From Chlamydiota bacterium (lineage in GTDB: Bacteria; Chlamydiota; Chlamydiia; Chlamydiales; Parachlamydiaceae), in NCBI GenBank assembly GCA_013287815.1, contig JABDDC010000011.1:1-42332 (forward strand): 42,332 bases of DNA. The letters are read 5' to 3'. Of this stretch, positions 26,060 through 34,548 are shown in pieces. The position numbers were made by a program, and so were the translations under genes. The notes under the pieces were generated by a model that was not told the DNA's origin, did not search any database, and saw only the letters and a list, made by a program, of their open reading frames with translations. Each line of letters begins with the position of its first letter. Position 1 is the first letter of the stretch.

Positions 26060-28777
26060 ATGACTGATCAAATCATCCAGACAACACCTATTTTGACCGG
26101 TTATAGCATAAGGCTTTCACCGGCTCGCTCCTTACATTTTGATTGCACGGAAGAGATTTCACTGTCGCCTGCTCTTACCGTTATCCGGCAGGCATTTGAC
26201 CAAGATTGGAGAATCGGCTGGTTCCGCCTGGCAGCCGATAAGCCGCAGATTGATAGCGAACCCACTCTCCGATTCTGGCAAGAAATAGCCTCCCATTATT
26301 TGACAGCTCTCTGTCACCTGCCGACAGAGGCAGCATTCACTTCACTAGCACTTCCTGAACCCGATCGCCTGGAGGAATGGGCCTTGCGTGCACCGCCGAT
26401 GATCGGAGGGGAATACCTCTCAGTGGAGAATCTGCTCAATCTTTGGAAGGAGATGAATGCATGGACAGCCGCCACCGCTACAGAAGAGGGAGGGATCGAT
26501 CCTTTCTTGACCAAATGGGCTCCACAGTGGCATCAGGTTGGCCGCGTCTGTTTTCATTTAGCAGAAAATAAAAAGGATCCTGAACGTCCCTTTGCTTTTC
26601 TTGCCACCTACTCGACAGGATTCGGAGCCGGCGGAAAATTAAGGCATCTCCCATTAAAAGAAGCCCTTGAGCAATATTCCGGAACAAATAACCGCCAAGC
26701 CTTAATCAAGCTGCTTACGCCGGTACACAACGCATCCCAAGCATGCCCCTGGATCCACGACCTCCTTTCATCAGCAGAACTGTATCAACCCCTTGCCTGG
26801 ACATCAAACAAAGCCTACAAATTTCTCTGTTCGATACCCCAGCTGGAAGAAAGCGGATTATCGGTACGCATTCCGAATTGGTGGAAACGCCGTCCCCGCC
26901 CGCAGGTATCTGTCACTATTGGCTCATCGCTGCAGCCCACCTTGGGAGTCAATGCCATGCTTGATTTTAATGTGAGGATGGCCCTTGGTGATGATCAATT
27001 ATCGGAAGAAGAACTATCAGAACTCCTGTCAAGTGATCAGAAGCTGGCTTATTTACGTGGGCAATGGATCGAGGTTGACCGGGAAAAGCTTCAAGAAGCA
27101 TTAGATCACTGGAAAAAAGTTCAGAGGCATTGTAAAAACGGACAAATTTCCTTTATAGAGGGAATGCGTCTGCTCGCAGGTGCTCCGGCGGAACTTGAAG
27201 AAAATAGCGAAATCGAGACGCAGTCTCACTGGGTCAAGATTACTTCCGGAGAAGGTCTAACAGCAATATTGCGTCATTTGCGAGATCCGTCACTGATTCG
27301 ATCTGATAACTTAAATAATCCTATGGTTACCTTAAGACCCTACCAACACGAGGGGGTTAGCTGGCTTTCATTGCTTTCAGGACTTGGATTGGGTGCTTGT
27401 TTGGCAGACGATATGGGACTTGGAAAGACGATACAAGTTCTCTCTTTACTTCTTCTACAGCAACAACAATCCCTGAACAGCCCTCGACAACCATCTTTGT
27501 TAATTGTACCTGCATCGCTTTTAGGCAACTGGCAACGTGAAGCAGAGCGATTTACTCCCTCACTAAAGCTTTTTTTACTCCATCCTTCGGAAACAAAAAA
27601 TTCCACCCTTTCGCAAATTGAACAAAATCCTTGCGGCTACTTTGATTCTTTTGATCTCGTAGTGACGACATACTCGATGGCAGTTAAGTTCGGATGGCTA
27701 TCACAGGTATCCTGGAACCTGCTTATTCTCGACGAGGCACAAGCCATCAAAAATGGGGGCACAAAACAGACCAAGTCTGTTAAAGCAATCAATTCGCGTT
27801 CGCGAATTGCCCTAACCGGAACCCCTATTGAGAATCGCCTTTCGGACTTGTGGTCCCTCTTCGACTTTTTAAATCCTGGACTTTTAGGGTCCGCAATGCG
27901 TTTTAAACAATATATTAACTCCCTGCAAAACCATCCTGGGCAATTTGAATCGCTTCGGAAATTGACCGGTCCCTATATTCTCAGAAGAATGAAAAGTGAT
28001 CCCAAGATTATCTCGGACCTTCCGGAAAAAATCGAAACTCCTACCTACTGCTCATTAAGTAAACAACAGATCCAATACTACCAATCAGCTGTTGACAATC
28101 TCCGTCACTCCCTGGAAACGATAGAACCAATAAATCGTCGAGGGACAGTTCTGGCAACCCTAATGCAGCTCAAGCAGATTTGCAATCATCCGTCGCACTA
28201 TAATGACGAGGGCACTTATCATCCTTCGCATAGCGGCAAGTTTGAGCGGCTGAAAGAAATTTGCGAGGAACTTGCTTCGCGCCAGGAAAAAGTCTTAATC
28301 TTCACTCAGTTTAGTGAAATCATTGCCCCTTTGGAAGAGTTTCTCAGTCAAATATTTGGCAGAAGAGGACTGATGCTCCATGGGGGCACACCAATCAAAA
28401 AACGTAAGGAATTGGTTGAGGTATTTCAAAGCAGTAACGGTCCTCCCTTTTTTGTTCTCTCACTGAAAGCCGGGGGGACAGGGCTAACCTTGACTGAAGC
28501 ATCGCACGTGATCCACTTTGACCGTTGGTGGAATCCTGCTGTAGAAAATCAGGCTACAGACAGAGCCTTTCGCATTGGGCAAAAAAAGAATGTTCAAGTC
28601 CATAAATTTATCACGCTAGGAACAGTGGAAGAGCATATTGATGCCATCATCAACTCCAAAAAGAAATTGGCTAATGAAATTCTTACAACGACCGATGAAG
28701 TAAGAATCACGGAACTGCCGGATGATGAGCTTTTGAGTTTATTAACGCTCAATATTGATAAAGTAACAGCAAACTAA
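26060..28777 (+). CDS. SNF2-family DNA helicase/translocase
   Basis: A 905-aa SF2 ATPase. Residues 1-400 correspond to the helicase-associated region found in bacterial SNF2 proteins. The motor follows: motif I DDMGLGKTIQ (450-459, Lys456), motif Ia LLIVPASLLGNW, DEAQ (558-561), TGTPIENRL, then the second lobe with KVLIFTQFSE, SLKAGGTGLTLTEA, HFDRWWNPAVENQATDRA and FRIGQ (837-841). All motor motifs are present, so it should hydrolyse ATP and translocate on duplex DNA. Its stop is 14 bases before the SWIM protein gene, giving a two-gene operon of a type seen in many bacteria. Function in the cell is not established; chromatin-like remodelling, transcription-complex removal and defence have all been suggested for such proteins. 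Confidence 0.92.
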   Translation: MTDQIIQTTPILTGYSIRLSPARSLHFDCTEEISLSPALTVIRQAFDQDWRIGWFRLAADKPQIDSEPTLRFWQEIASHYLTALCHLPTEAAFTSLALPEPDRLEEWALRAPPMIGGEYLSVENLLNLWKEMNAWTAATATEEGGIDPFLTKWAPQWHQVGRVCFHLAENKKDPERPFAFLATYSTGFGAGGKLRHLPLKEALEQYSGTNNRQALIKLLTPVHNASQACPWIHDLLSSAELYQPLAWTSNKAYKFLCSIPQLEESGLSVRIPNWWKRRPRPQVSVTIGSSLQPTLGVNAMLDFNVRMALGDDQLSEEELSELLSSDQKLAYLRGQWIEVDREKLQEALDHWKKVQRHCKNGQISFIEGMRLLAGAPAELEENSEIETQSHWVKITSGEGLTAILRHLRDPSLIRSDNLNNPMVTLRPYQHEGVSWLSLLSGLGLGACLADDMGLGKTIQVLSLLLLQQQQSLNSPRQPSLLIVPASLLGNWQREAERFTPSLKLFLLHPSETKNSTLSQIEQNPCGYFDSFDLVVTTYSMAVKFGWLSQVSWNLLILDEAQAIKNGGTKQTKSVKAINSRSRIALTGTPIENRLSDLWSLFDFLNPGLLGSAMRFKQYINSLQNHPGQFESLRKLTGPYILRRMKSDPKIISDLPEKIETPTYCSLSKQQIQYYQSAVDNLRHSLETIEPINRRGTVLATLMQLKQICNHPSHYNDEGTYHPSHSGKFERLKEICEELASRQEKVLIFTQFSEIIAPLEEFLSQIFGRRGLMLHGGTPIKKRKELVEVFQSSNGPPFFVLSLKAGGTGLTLTEASHVIHFDRWWNPAVENQATDRAFRIGQKKNVQVHKFITLGTVEEHIDAIINSKKKLANEILTTTDEVRITELPDDELLSLLTLNIDKVTAN

Positions 28778-28791
28778 ATAGAGGATTACTT

Positions 28792-29781
28792 ATGGGTGGT
28801 ATGTGGGGTGAATATGTGCCGGTGGCCGTCAGACGCGCCAAAGCAATGAAAGAAATGGAAAAACTTCAAAAAAAAGGTCAGAATAGCGAACCGGTAAAGA
28901 TTGATGGAACCAAGATTGCTAAAAAATTCTGGGGAATGAAGTGGTGTAATCATATCGAATCCTTTGCCGATTACAGCAACAGGCTTCCACGAGGACGCAC
29001 CTATGCGAGAAATGGCAGCATTTGCCACCTCAGCATCCAGAAAGGTTCTTTCGAGGCTATCGTTAGCGGAAGCTCACTCTATAAAGTTTCGGTCAATATC
29101 ATTACATTAGCTCAAAACAAGTGGGAAGCTATCAAGAAGCGCTGCAGCGGTCAAATTGGATCGATTTTAGAGCTCTTGCAAGGGAAAATATCTGATCATG
29201 TGATGACTGTTGTTTCTGATCACAAAGAGGGCCTCTTTCCGGGAGTAAAAGAAATTAACTTTAAATGTAGCTGCCCCGATTGGGCAGGCATGTGCAAACA
29301 TGTAGCGGCAGTCCTTTATGGGGTTGGAAACCGTTTGGACACACGTCCTGAGCTACTTTTTCTGTTGCGCGGGGTCGACCCGAGTGAATTAGTTAGCACA
29401 AAACTAAGCGTTGAAACCCTAGTGACTGCAGATCGAATAGATGATGGTGAGCTTGGAGATATCTTTGGCATCGATCTTGATACAGTGCCGGAAACAAAGC
29501 CTTCCCGAAAAAATGTCCAAAAGAAAACAACTGTAAAGGAAAAAGTCAAAGCAACGGGAAAAGTCAATAAAGTCCAAAAAAGACCAAAAAAAGCGTTGGA
29601 TTTTGACAAACTAACGGGAAAAAAACTCCAGGCTATTCGCAAAGAGATGAATTTATCAGTGGATAAATTTGCCAGTGTATTAGGGATGACACCCGCTACA
29701 ATCCAGCGCTGGGAAGACAGCTGGGGGGTACTTAAACTGCAATTTCGCTCAAGAAATGCTCTGAAAGATTTGTTAAATTAA
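28792..29781 (+). CDS. SWIM zinc-finger protein with C-terminal XRE-like HTH
   Basis: A 329-aa protein. The SWIM motif FKCSCPDWAGMCKHVAAVLY gives the CxCxnCxH ligands Cys159, Cys161, Cys168 and His170; SWIM domains bind DNA or protein. A Lys-rich linker (about 235-272) leads to a C-terminal helix-turn-helix, KLQAIRKEMNLSVDKFASVL followed by GMTPATIQRWE, of the XRE/DUF4115-like type. Such SWIM proteins are usually encoded next to an SNF2 helicase, as here (14-bp gap), and probably guide or regulate it. The added HTH would let the pair recognise a specific DNA site or autoregulate. The AbiE operator overlaps the end of this gene by two bases. Confidence 0.88.
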   Translation: MGGMWGEYVPVAVRRAKAMKEMEKLQKKGQNSEPVKIDGTKIAKKFWGMKWCNHIESFADYSNRLPRGRTYARNGSICHLSIQKGSFEAIVSGSSLYKVSVNIITLAQNKWEAIKKRCSGQIGSILELLQGKISDHVMTVVSDHKEGLFPGVKEINFKCSCPDWAGMCKHVAAVLYGVGNRLDTRPELLFLLRGVDPSELVSTKLSVETLVTADRIDDGELGDIFGIDLDTVPETKPSRKNVQKKTTVKEKVKATGKVNKVQKRPKKALDFDKLTGKKLQAIRKEMNLSVDKFASVLGMTPATIQRWEDSWGVLKLQFRSRNALKDLLN

Positions 29782-29830
29782 ATGTAACAAAAGAACTCAT
29801 TGACATTAATTGAGTGCTTTTGTTACATTT
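29780..29830 (+). promoter_or_regulatory. AbiE promoter with palindromic operator
   Basis: AAATGTAACAAAAGAACTCA (29780-29799) and 29811-29830 are reverse complements except for one position, with an 11-base spacer. The spacer holds TTGACA (29800-29805), a consensus -35. TTACAT (29823-29828), 17 bases on, is a reasonable -10 and lies in the right arm. AbiEi antitoxins are known to repress their own operon by binding inverted repeats in the promoter, and this site overlaps both promoter boxes. Transcription would begin near 29835, almost at the ATG (29836), so the message may be leaderless. Confidence 0.75.
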
Positions 29831-29835
29831 CGGAT

Positions 29836-30429
29836 ATGAGAACATCGAAATTTTTGCCGCAGCTAAAGAGGCTTTTTGCAAAACCTGTTTTTACAGCCGA
29901 AGAGGCGCGAGCTCAAGCCATCCCTGCACGCATGCTCTCCCATTTCTGTCATCAGGGAATGATTGAGCGGATGGGACGCGGCGTCTATCGGACGGTCAGT
30001 GCTGAGACAAATTTGGATTTTTCTATTGAAGACTTCGTTCTAACGGCATTGACAATTCCTAAAGGAGTGGTGTGTTTGATTTCAGCACTTTGCCTGTATG
30101 AACTAACCGACCAGCTAATGCGGGAATATTGGATTGCCATTCCGAATCAACAGAAAAAGCCCATAAGAAATCTTGTCCGTATTGTAAGAATGAGAAATAT
30201 TTCTTTGGGGCAAACTAAAATGAAAATTGGCGAGTTTGAAATCTCAGTATTCGACAGAGAAAGGACGGTCGTCGATGCCTTCCGTTTTTTAAGCGACGAA
30301 ATTGCCATAAAAGCACTGCAAGCCTATATTAGGTCTCCCACACAAAAGGCCGATCTAGTAAAGTTATCACAATATGCAAAACAATTACGGGTTAATATCA
30401 CCCCTTATATGATGGCTTTAACGACATGA
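29836..30429 (+). CDS. abiEi: AbiEi-type antitoxin/transcriptional repressor
   Basis: The start is taken at ATG 29836 (197 aa) rather than the TTG at 29800, which lies in the -35 box. The N-terminal winged-helix (FTAEEARAQAIPARMLSHFCHQG...IERMGRGVYR) matches the AbiEi N-terminal domain. The C-terminal half has the family pattern with ISALCLYELTD and FDRERTVVDAFRF. AbiEi is the antitoxin of a type IV toxin-antitoxin system: it represses the operon and counteracts the toxin without direct binding. It overlaps the toxin gene by ATGA, and a palindromic operator is directly upstream. Gene length and motifs are intact. Confidence 0.9.
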   Translation: MRTSKFLPQLKRLFAKPVFTAEEARAQAIPARMLSHFCHQGMIERMGRGVYRTVSAETNLDFSIEDFVLTALTIPKGVVCLISALCLYELTDQLMREYWIAIPNQQKKPIRNLVRIVRMRNISLGQTKMKIGEFEISVFDRERTVVDAFRFLSDEIAIKALQAYIRSPTQKADLVKLSQYAKQLRVNITPYMMALTT

Positions 30430-31259
30430 CTTCCATAGAACAATCGATTAAAAAACGTCTCCAGATCATATCAAGAGAAAAGAATCTCTCTCCAGCTGTT
30501 GTCTGGCAAAATCTCATCACCGACCGCTTTCTTGTTCGCTTATGCCGGTCAAAATACCGCTTAAACTTTATCCTGAAAGGGGGGACGCTCCTGGCTAGGC
30601 AGCTCAATATAGGACGGGAGACAAGAGACTTGGATTTTTCTGTTGAAAGCCTTCACAAAGATGTTGAAACACTTACTCAGGCAATGAAGGAGATCATCAG
30701 CATTCCTGTCGATGACGGTTTTGAATTTAAAAATGTAAAAGTGGAAAGCTTAAGTCAATTCCATATGCAATATCCTGGGGCGCAAATCCGCCTCGAAGCT
30801 TCTTTTGGCAATACCCAATTTTCCCTTTTTATCGACCTGGGATTTGGAGATCGTGTAGAACCGATGGAAACAAGTGTTCAATTGCTATCCAATTCTAAAG
30901 GTCCCTTGTTTGAAACAGAAATCCCTCTAGCATGCTATCCGATGGAATATGTATTTGCCGAGAAGTTAGAAACAATGATCTTTCGACATGCTGATAATAC
31001 TCGCATGAAGGACTTTCATGATCTCTGGACAATGGTGACTCATCCAGGTGTTTTGGATAAGGAGAAGACCCGTTCCACTATGGATATTGTCTTTGCCCAT
31101 CGGAATACGTCTTATCAGCTGCCGATCTCGTTTGATCCAAGTACGCTGGCTGCTTTGCAGATAAATTGGCAAAGGTACCGGCCAAGCCTGTCCAATCCCG
31201 GACAGCTTCCAAAAAATGTCTCTGAAGTCATCGACGCTATCAATCAATGGATTAATTAA
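30426..31259 (+). CDS. abiEii: AbiEii nucleotidyltransferase toxin
   Basis: A 277-aa protein of the AbiEii/AbiGii family, DNA polymerase β-like nucleotidyltransferase fold. FILKGGTLLA gives the GG(S/T) motif (around 48-57), RDLDFS the paired acidic residues (about 66-71), AEKLETM and RMKDFHDLWTM the conserved downstream motifs. The family toxin inhibits growth after phage infection, and related toxins transfer nucleotides to tRNA acceptor stems. It begins in the stop of abiEi and ends 4 bases before recD, so toxin, antitoxin and recD share a transcript. All motifs look intact, so the pair is probably active. Confidence 0.92.
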   Translation: MTSIEQSIKKRLQIISREKNLSPAVVWQNLITDRFLVRLCRSKYRLNFILKGGTLLARQLNIGRETRDLDFSVESLHKDVETLTQAMKEIISIPVDDGFEFKNVKVESLSQFHMQYPGAQIRLEASFGNTQFSLFIDLGFGDRVEPMETSVQLLSNSKGPLFETEIPLACYPMEYVFAEKLETMIFRHADNTRMKDFHDLWTMVTHPGVLDKEKTRSTMDIVFAHRNTSYQLPISFDPSTLAALQINWQRYRPSLSNPGQLPKNVSEVIDAINQWIN

Positions 31260-31263
31260 TGAT

Positions 31264-33102
31264 ATGTTAAGACAAGGATTCGCCAAGTCACTCTTTTACG
31301 AACGGGAACAAAAATCACCGTGGCTTTATAAGTCCAAAAAAGAAAGCCCTTGGCCATTTTTAAATGAACTTTTAAATCAGGGCACCATTACGTATTTGGA
31401 CTTGTCGCTGGCACATCAGCTTCTCAAGCAGGAAAAGCAGGCTTCTCAACACCTAGCCGTTTTTATTTGTCATTTGTTTCTGGCAGCAAAGAAGGGCCAC
31501 TTGTGCGTTAAGATTGGATCTGATTCAATGCAACCTGATATTGCTTCCATTTGGGAATCGGAAGAAAACTGCCTTTCAGACCAGACTAAAAGTGCAATCA
31601 ATCAATTTATCATTGATGGATCAAGGAACATTCCACCCACACTTTGTTCACTGGATACTCCTTCGAATAAACCCTTATGCGTCCATCGAGATCTCTTTTA
31701 TTTGCAGCGCCACTGGATTTTAGAATCGCAGTTGCTAGAAAATCTCAAGGCCCATTTGGCCATGCCGTCTGAATTATGTTTTGATAAAAAAAACATTCAA
31801 GCTGCTGTATCAGCTATGACTCAAAAAGGAGAACTGCTTGCAGAACAGGCTGAAGCCATCATGAAGTGCATGGGATCATCACTGACCTTAATCACAGGCG
31901 GACCAGGGACTGGAAAGACCTATACAGCCGGCCAGCTCATCAAGGTTTTATGGAATGGACTTACACCGGAGCAAAGGACAAACTGTCAAATCGTGCTTGC
32001 TGCACCTACCGGCAAAGCTGCTGCCAACTTACAAAAGAGTTTAGGACAGGCCGTTGCTCTGCTGGAAGACCTTCCTAAGCTGCAGGCCAAAACACTTCAT
32101 TTGCTCCTGGGAATAAAATCGGCCGACTCCACCCTAAAGAGTTTCCTTATCCCCTTATCAGCAGATATCGTTGTCATTGATGAGAGTTCGATGATTGATG
32201 TGAAGATGATGGGCTATCTGCTGCAAGCCCTGAAGCCGGGATCACGCCTCATTTTATTGGGTGATCAATACCAGCTCCCTTCAGTTGAGGCAGGAAGCAT
32301 ATTTTATGATCTGATTCAATTGGCAAAGACGAATAAGCTCATATCATATGCTGAGCTTAAAACCTGTTTGCGGACCGATCTTCAATCCATTCTAAAGCTG
32401 GCACGACATGTCAACCAAGGCGATGTAAACGATGCGTTGACATGTTTGGATCTGCCTGGAATAAAAAAATTTGAATTAGATAATAATTCACAAAAGTCTT
32501 TTGTCGATAATATGAAAGATGCCTTTCCTTCTTTTAAGCAGCAGGAGTTGGATCCTTCAGAAATTCTTAATTCATTCAATCAAATCAGAATATTGTCACC
32601 ACTGCGTAAAGGAAACTTTGGAATTGAAATTCTTAATCATCAAATCCTTCAACAGATCGTGAAGCATGCACCAACTAGTGGCTGGATGGCCATTCCCATT
32701 ATGGTGGTGACGAACGATTATAAAATGGACTTGTTCAATGGTGAGACTGGGGTTTTGATGCGCAAGCTTCCTCTTAAAGGCCCCTGTTTAGAGGATTATG
32801 CGCTTTTCCCTGCCCGCAACCCTAGCGAACAGCCGCGTCGCCTCTCATCGCTCATTCTCCCAAAATTTGAACATGCATATTGTTTGTCGGTTCATAAGAG
32901 CCAGGGTAGCGAATTTGATAAAGTCGTTTTGGTGATGACGGAAGGATCAGAAGTGTTAGGGCGCGAAATGCTCTACACGGCTATCACAAGAGCCCGTCAC
33001 AGCATCGATATTCATGCAAACGACCAGGTTCTTATTAAAACCATCCAGCAGCAAGGGAGACGCCACTCAGGCATTCAAGCTCGCATTGGAGACATCCAAT
33101 GA
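31264..33102 (+). CDS. recD: RecD, exonuclease V α subunit-type helicase
   Basis: Start at ATG 31264 (612 aa), 4 bases after the AbiEii stop; the longer frame from 31216 would lie inside that gene. SF1B motifs are in order: motif I TGGPGTGKTYTA (Lys218), then TLHLLLG, VVIDESSMID, LILLGDQYQLPSVEAG, and near the C-terminus LSVHKSQGSEFD and YTAITRARHSI. The ~200-residue N-terminal domain is typical of RecD1, the 5'-3' motor of RecBCD that processes double-strand ends and degrades foreign DNA. Chlamydiae carry recBCD genes scattered over the chromosome, so a lone recD is normal. Its placement directly behind an abortive-infection pair is unusual. Confidence 0.92.
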   Translation: MLRQGFAKSLFYEREQKSPWLYKSKKESPWPFLNELLNQGTITYLDLSLAHQLLKQEKQASQHLAVFICHLFLAAKKGHLCVKIGSDSMQPDIASIWESEENCLSDQTKSAINQFIIDGSRNIPPTLCSLDTPSNKPLCVHRDLFYLQRHWILESQLLENLKAHLAMPSELCFDKKNIQAAVSAMTQKGELLAEQAEAIMKCMGSSLTLITGGPGTGKTYTAGQLIKVLWNGLTPEQRTNCQIVLAAPTGKAAANLQKSLGQAVALLEDLPKLQAKTLHLLLGIKSADSTLKSFLIPLSADIVVIDESSMIDVKMMGYLLQALKPGSRLILLGDQYQLPSVEAGSIFYDLIQLAKTNKLISYAELKTCLRTDLQSILKLARHVNQGDVNDALTCLDLPGIKKFELDNNSQKSFVDNMKDAFPSFKQQELDPSEILNSFNQIRILSPLRKGNFGIEILNHQILQQIVKHAPTSGWMAIPIMVVTNDYKMDLFNGETGVLMRKLPLKGPCLEDYALFPARNPSEQPRRLSSLILPKFEHAYCLSVHKSQGSEFDKVVLVMTEGSEVLGREMLYTAITRARHSIDIHANDQVLIKTIQQQGRRHSGIQARIGDIQ

Positions 33103-33349
33103 TAAATTGCACCGTTCATCAACTCTCACCTGCCTATTTATAACACATTGAATTTAAACAATTATAATTTTATAATCGTATTTCTTAAATCTATGTTCTT
33201 TTTGGTTAGGATTTTGGTAGGACAAAAAACATCAGATGGTATGCTTTGCGGCAAATGAATAGCCGAGGCTATTCTCGAAGAGCAAATCGGACCAAATAAT
33301 GCCTTGTAATCAACTGGAACTCAAACTGAAAAGGTGAATATAGCCATAA
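33103..33349. other. Non-coding gap between recD and tRNA-Thr
   Basis: An AT-rich stretch with no gene. A perfect 8-bp-arm palindrome, GAATAGCC-GA-GGCTATTC (33257-33274), is the only structure seen. It may end the recD transcript, but no T-run follows. Confidence 0.5.
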
Positions 33350-33422
<73 letters not shown>

Positions 33423-33440
33423 ATCCTTTCCTATAGCTGT

Positions 33441-33491
33441 GAGCGGGATTAAGCTTGAATAAATACTTTAATCAAGCTAAATTTATCGCTC
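33441..33491. repeat. Imperfect inverted repeat after the tRNA
   Basis: GAGCG (33441-33445) and AGCTTGA (33452-33458) pair with TCAAGCT (33472-33478) and CGCTC (33487-33491), leaving internal loops. It could be a transcript-end hairpin or a remnant of an integration site. I see no gene in 33423-33571. Confidence 0.4.
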
Positions 33492-33571
33492 GCGGTGCAA
33501 TGACGGTGCAGTAAAAATAAATTTTACCAACACGGCCAGCCGCTTAAACCAAAACATCATCAGAGGTTTAA

Positions 33572-33805
33572 GATGGCGTCTATCTGCTTAAACGATTACG
33601 GCAAGGGGATATTCAAGAACCATTTACTGCAAGAGACGTTTATTACGCAAAACATTGGACAGGGCTAGCTAATGCAGAACAAGTAGAGGAGGTTCTTTCT
33701 TTTCTCATCGAAAAGCACTACTTAATCTGTGAGGTTTTAAGGACAGGGGGCCGATCCACAACGAAATATTGGGTGCACCCGGACGTTTTTGAAAAAGATG
33801 CTTAG
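33572..33805 (+). pseudogene. C-terminal fragment of a DUF3987-type primase/helicase
   Basis: A 77-codon frame without a convincing start ends in ICEVLRTGGRSTTKYWVHPD. This is the winged-helix tail I recall from DUF3987 and related phage or plasmid primase proteins (RTGGRPTTRYWIHP-like). The preceding bases continue the similarity only after a frame change at about 33570. It marks former mobile-element replication genes next to the tRNA. Confidence 0.6.
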
Positions 33806-33810
33806 GAATG

Positions 33811-33853
33811 AGGTCCAAAAGGTTCAAAAGTAACTTCTGGACCTTTTGGACCT
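33811..33853. repeat. 13-bp inverted repeat
   Basis: AGGTCCAAAAGGT (33811-33823) and ACCTTTTGGACCT (33841-33853) are perfect complements with a 17-base loop, between the primase fragment and the HTH gene at 33883. It could be a terminator (the right arm contains TTTT) or an operator for the HTH protein. Confidence 0.6.
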
Positions 33854-33882
33854 TATACATCCTGACGAGGAGATGAAAAAAC

Positions 33883-34227
33883 ATGACGAAATTTGACGGT
33901 TTATCGCTTAAACAAATAAGAGCTCTTCCTGTTTTCTGCAAAGAAGTAAATGTTGAAAAGGCTTGCGCAGAAGTTGGAATCAGCAAGCAGACATTTTATC
34001 AATGGATGCAACGAAGATTGAATATGAATAAAAAATTTACCAATAACATCGCATGGAAACATGGTGTTTCTAGCATTGCTCTTAAGAAAATCTATCTCTT
34101 TAAAAAACTTTATTCTGGCAGCATTCGTACTCAAGAACTCATCCGTCTTTCTTTATTAGCCGGCATGATACAGCCAGAAGATTATGCTGAATATCAGAAG
34201 TTTGAAAGAGAGTATGGAGTTAAATAG
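33883..34227 (+). CDS. Small helix-turn-helix protein
   Basis: A 114-aa protein. Residues 18-45 (CKEVNVEKACAEVGISKQTF followed by YQWMQ) form a helix-turn-helix of the homeodomain/phBC6A51 type used by phage and IS proteins; the rest is helical and basic. GAGGAG lies about 8 bases before the ATG. It sits in the island downstream of tRNA-Thr. It is a probable DNA-binding regulator of mobile-element origin; the target is unknown. Confidence 0.7.
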   Translation: MTKFDGLSLKQIRALPVFCKEVNVEKACAEVGISKQTFYQWMQRRLNMNKKFTNNIAWKHGVSSIALKKIYLFKKLYSGSIRTQELIRLSLLAGMIQPEDYAEYQKFEREYGVK

Positions 34228-34260
34228 CTTTTTCTTTAAACATTTACACTCTTGCTTCTG

Positions 34261-34278
34261 ATATAGCAAATGCTATAT
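34261..34278 (+). promoter_or_regulatory. Palindromic operator before the XRE regulator
   Basis: ATATAGCA-AA-TGCTATAT is a perfect 18-bp palindrome 40 bp before the XRE gene. A candidate promoter overlaps it: TTGCTT at 34252-34257 and TATATT at 34276-34281, spacing 18. This is the usual layout for autoregulation by a small XRE or C-protein-like regulator of a restriction locus. Confidence 0.65.
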
Positions 34279-34317
34279 ATTTTTCCTTGATACAATCGAC
34301 GGAGGGAGTGTTCCTTT

Positions 34318-34548
34318 ATGAATAACAGCAGTAATGATGATTTACCCAAAAAAATCAAAACCCTCAGGCAAAAACTTGGACTTAGCCAAGAAGAACTCGC
34401 ACAAAAACTAGGCGTCAGCTTTACAAGCGTAAATCGGTGGGAAAATGGACAAACTAAACCCTCTAAGTTGGCAAAAAAACAGATAGATCTCTTGTGCAGG
34501 AAATCAGAAAAATTAAAGGACCTTGTAGGAGCGACTCATGGCAATTAA
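34318..34548 (+). CDS. XRE-family regulator of the type I restriction locus
   Basis: A 76-aa protein that is almost only a Cro/C1 HTH: KIKTLRQKLGLSQEELAQKL, GVSFTSVNRWENGQTKPS. It overlaps the start of hsdM by 11 bases, so it is translationally coupled to the methylase. Regulators in this place control restriction-modification expression. A GGAGGGAG ribosome binding site lies about 12 bases before the ATG, and a palindrome about 40 bp upstream. The gene looks intact although the restriction genes are not. Confidence 0.85.
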   Translation: MNNSSNDDLPKKIKTLRQKLGLSQEELAQKLGVSFTSVNRWENGQTKPSKLAKKQIDLLCRKSEKLKDLVGATHGN

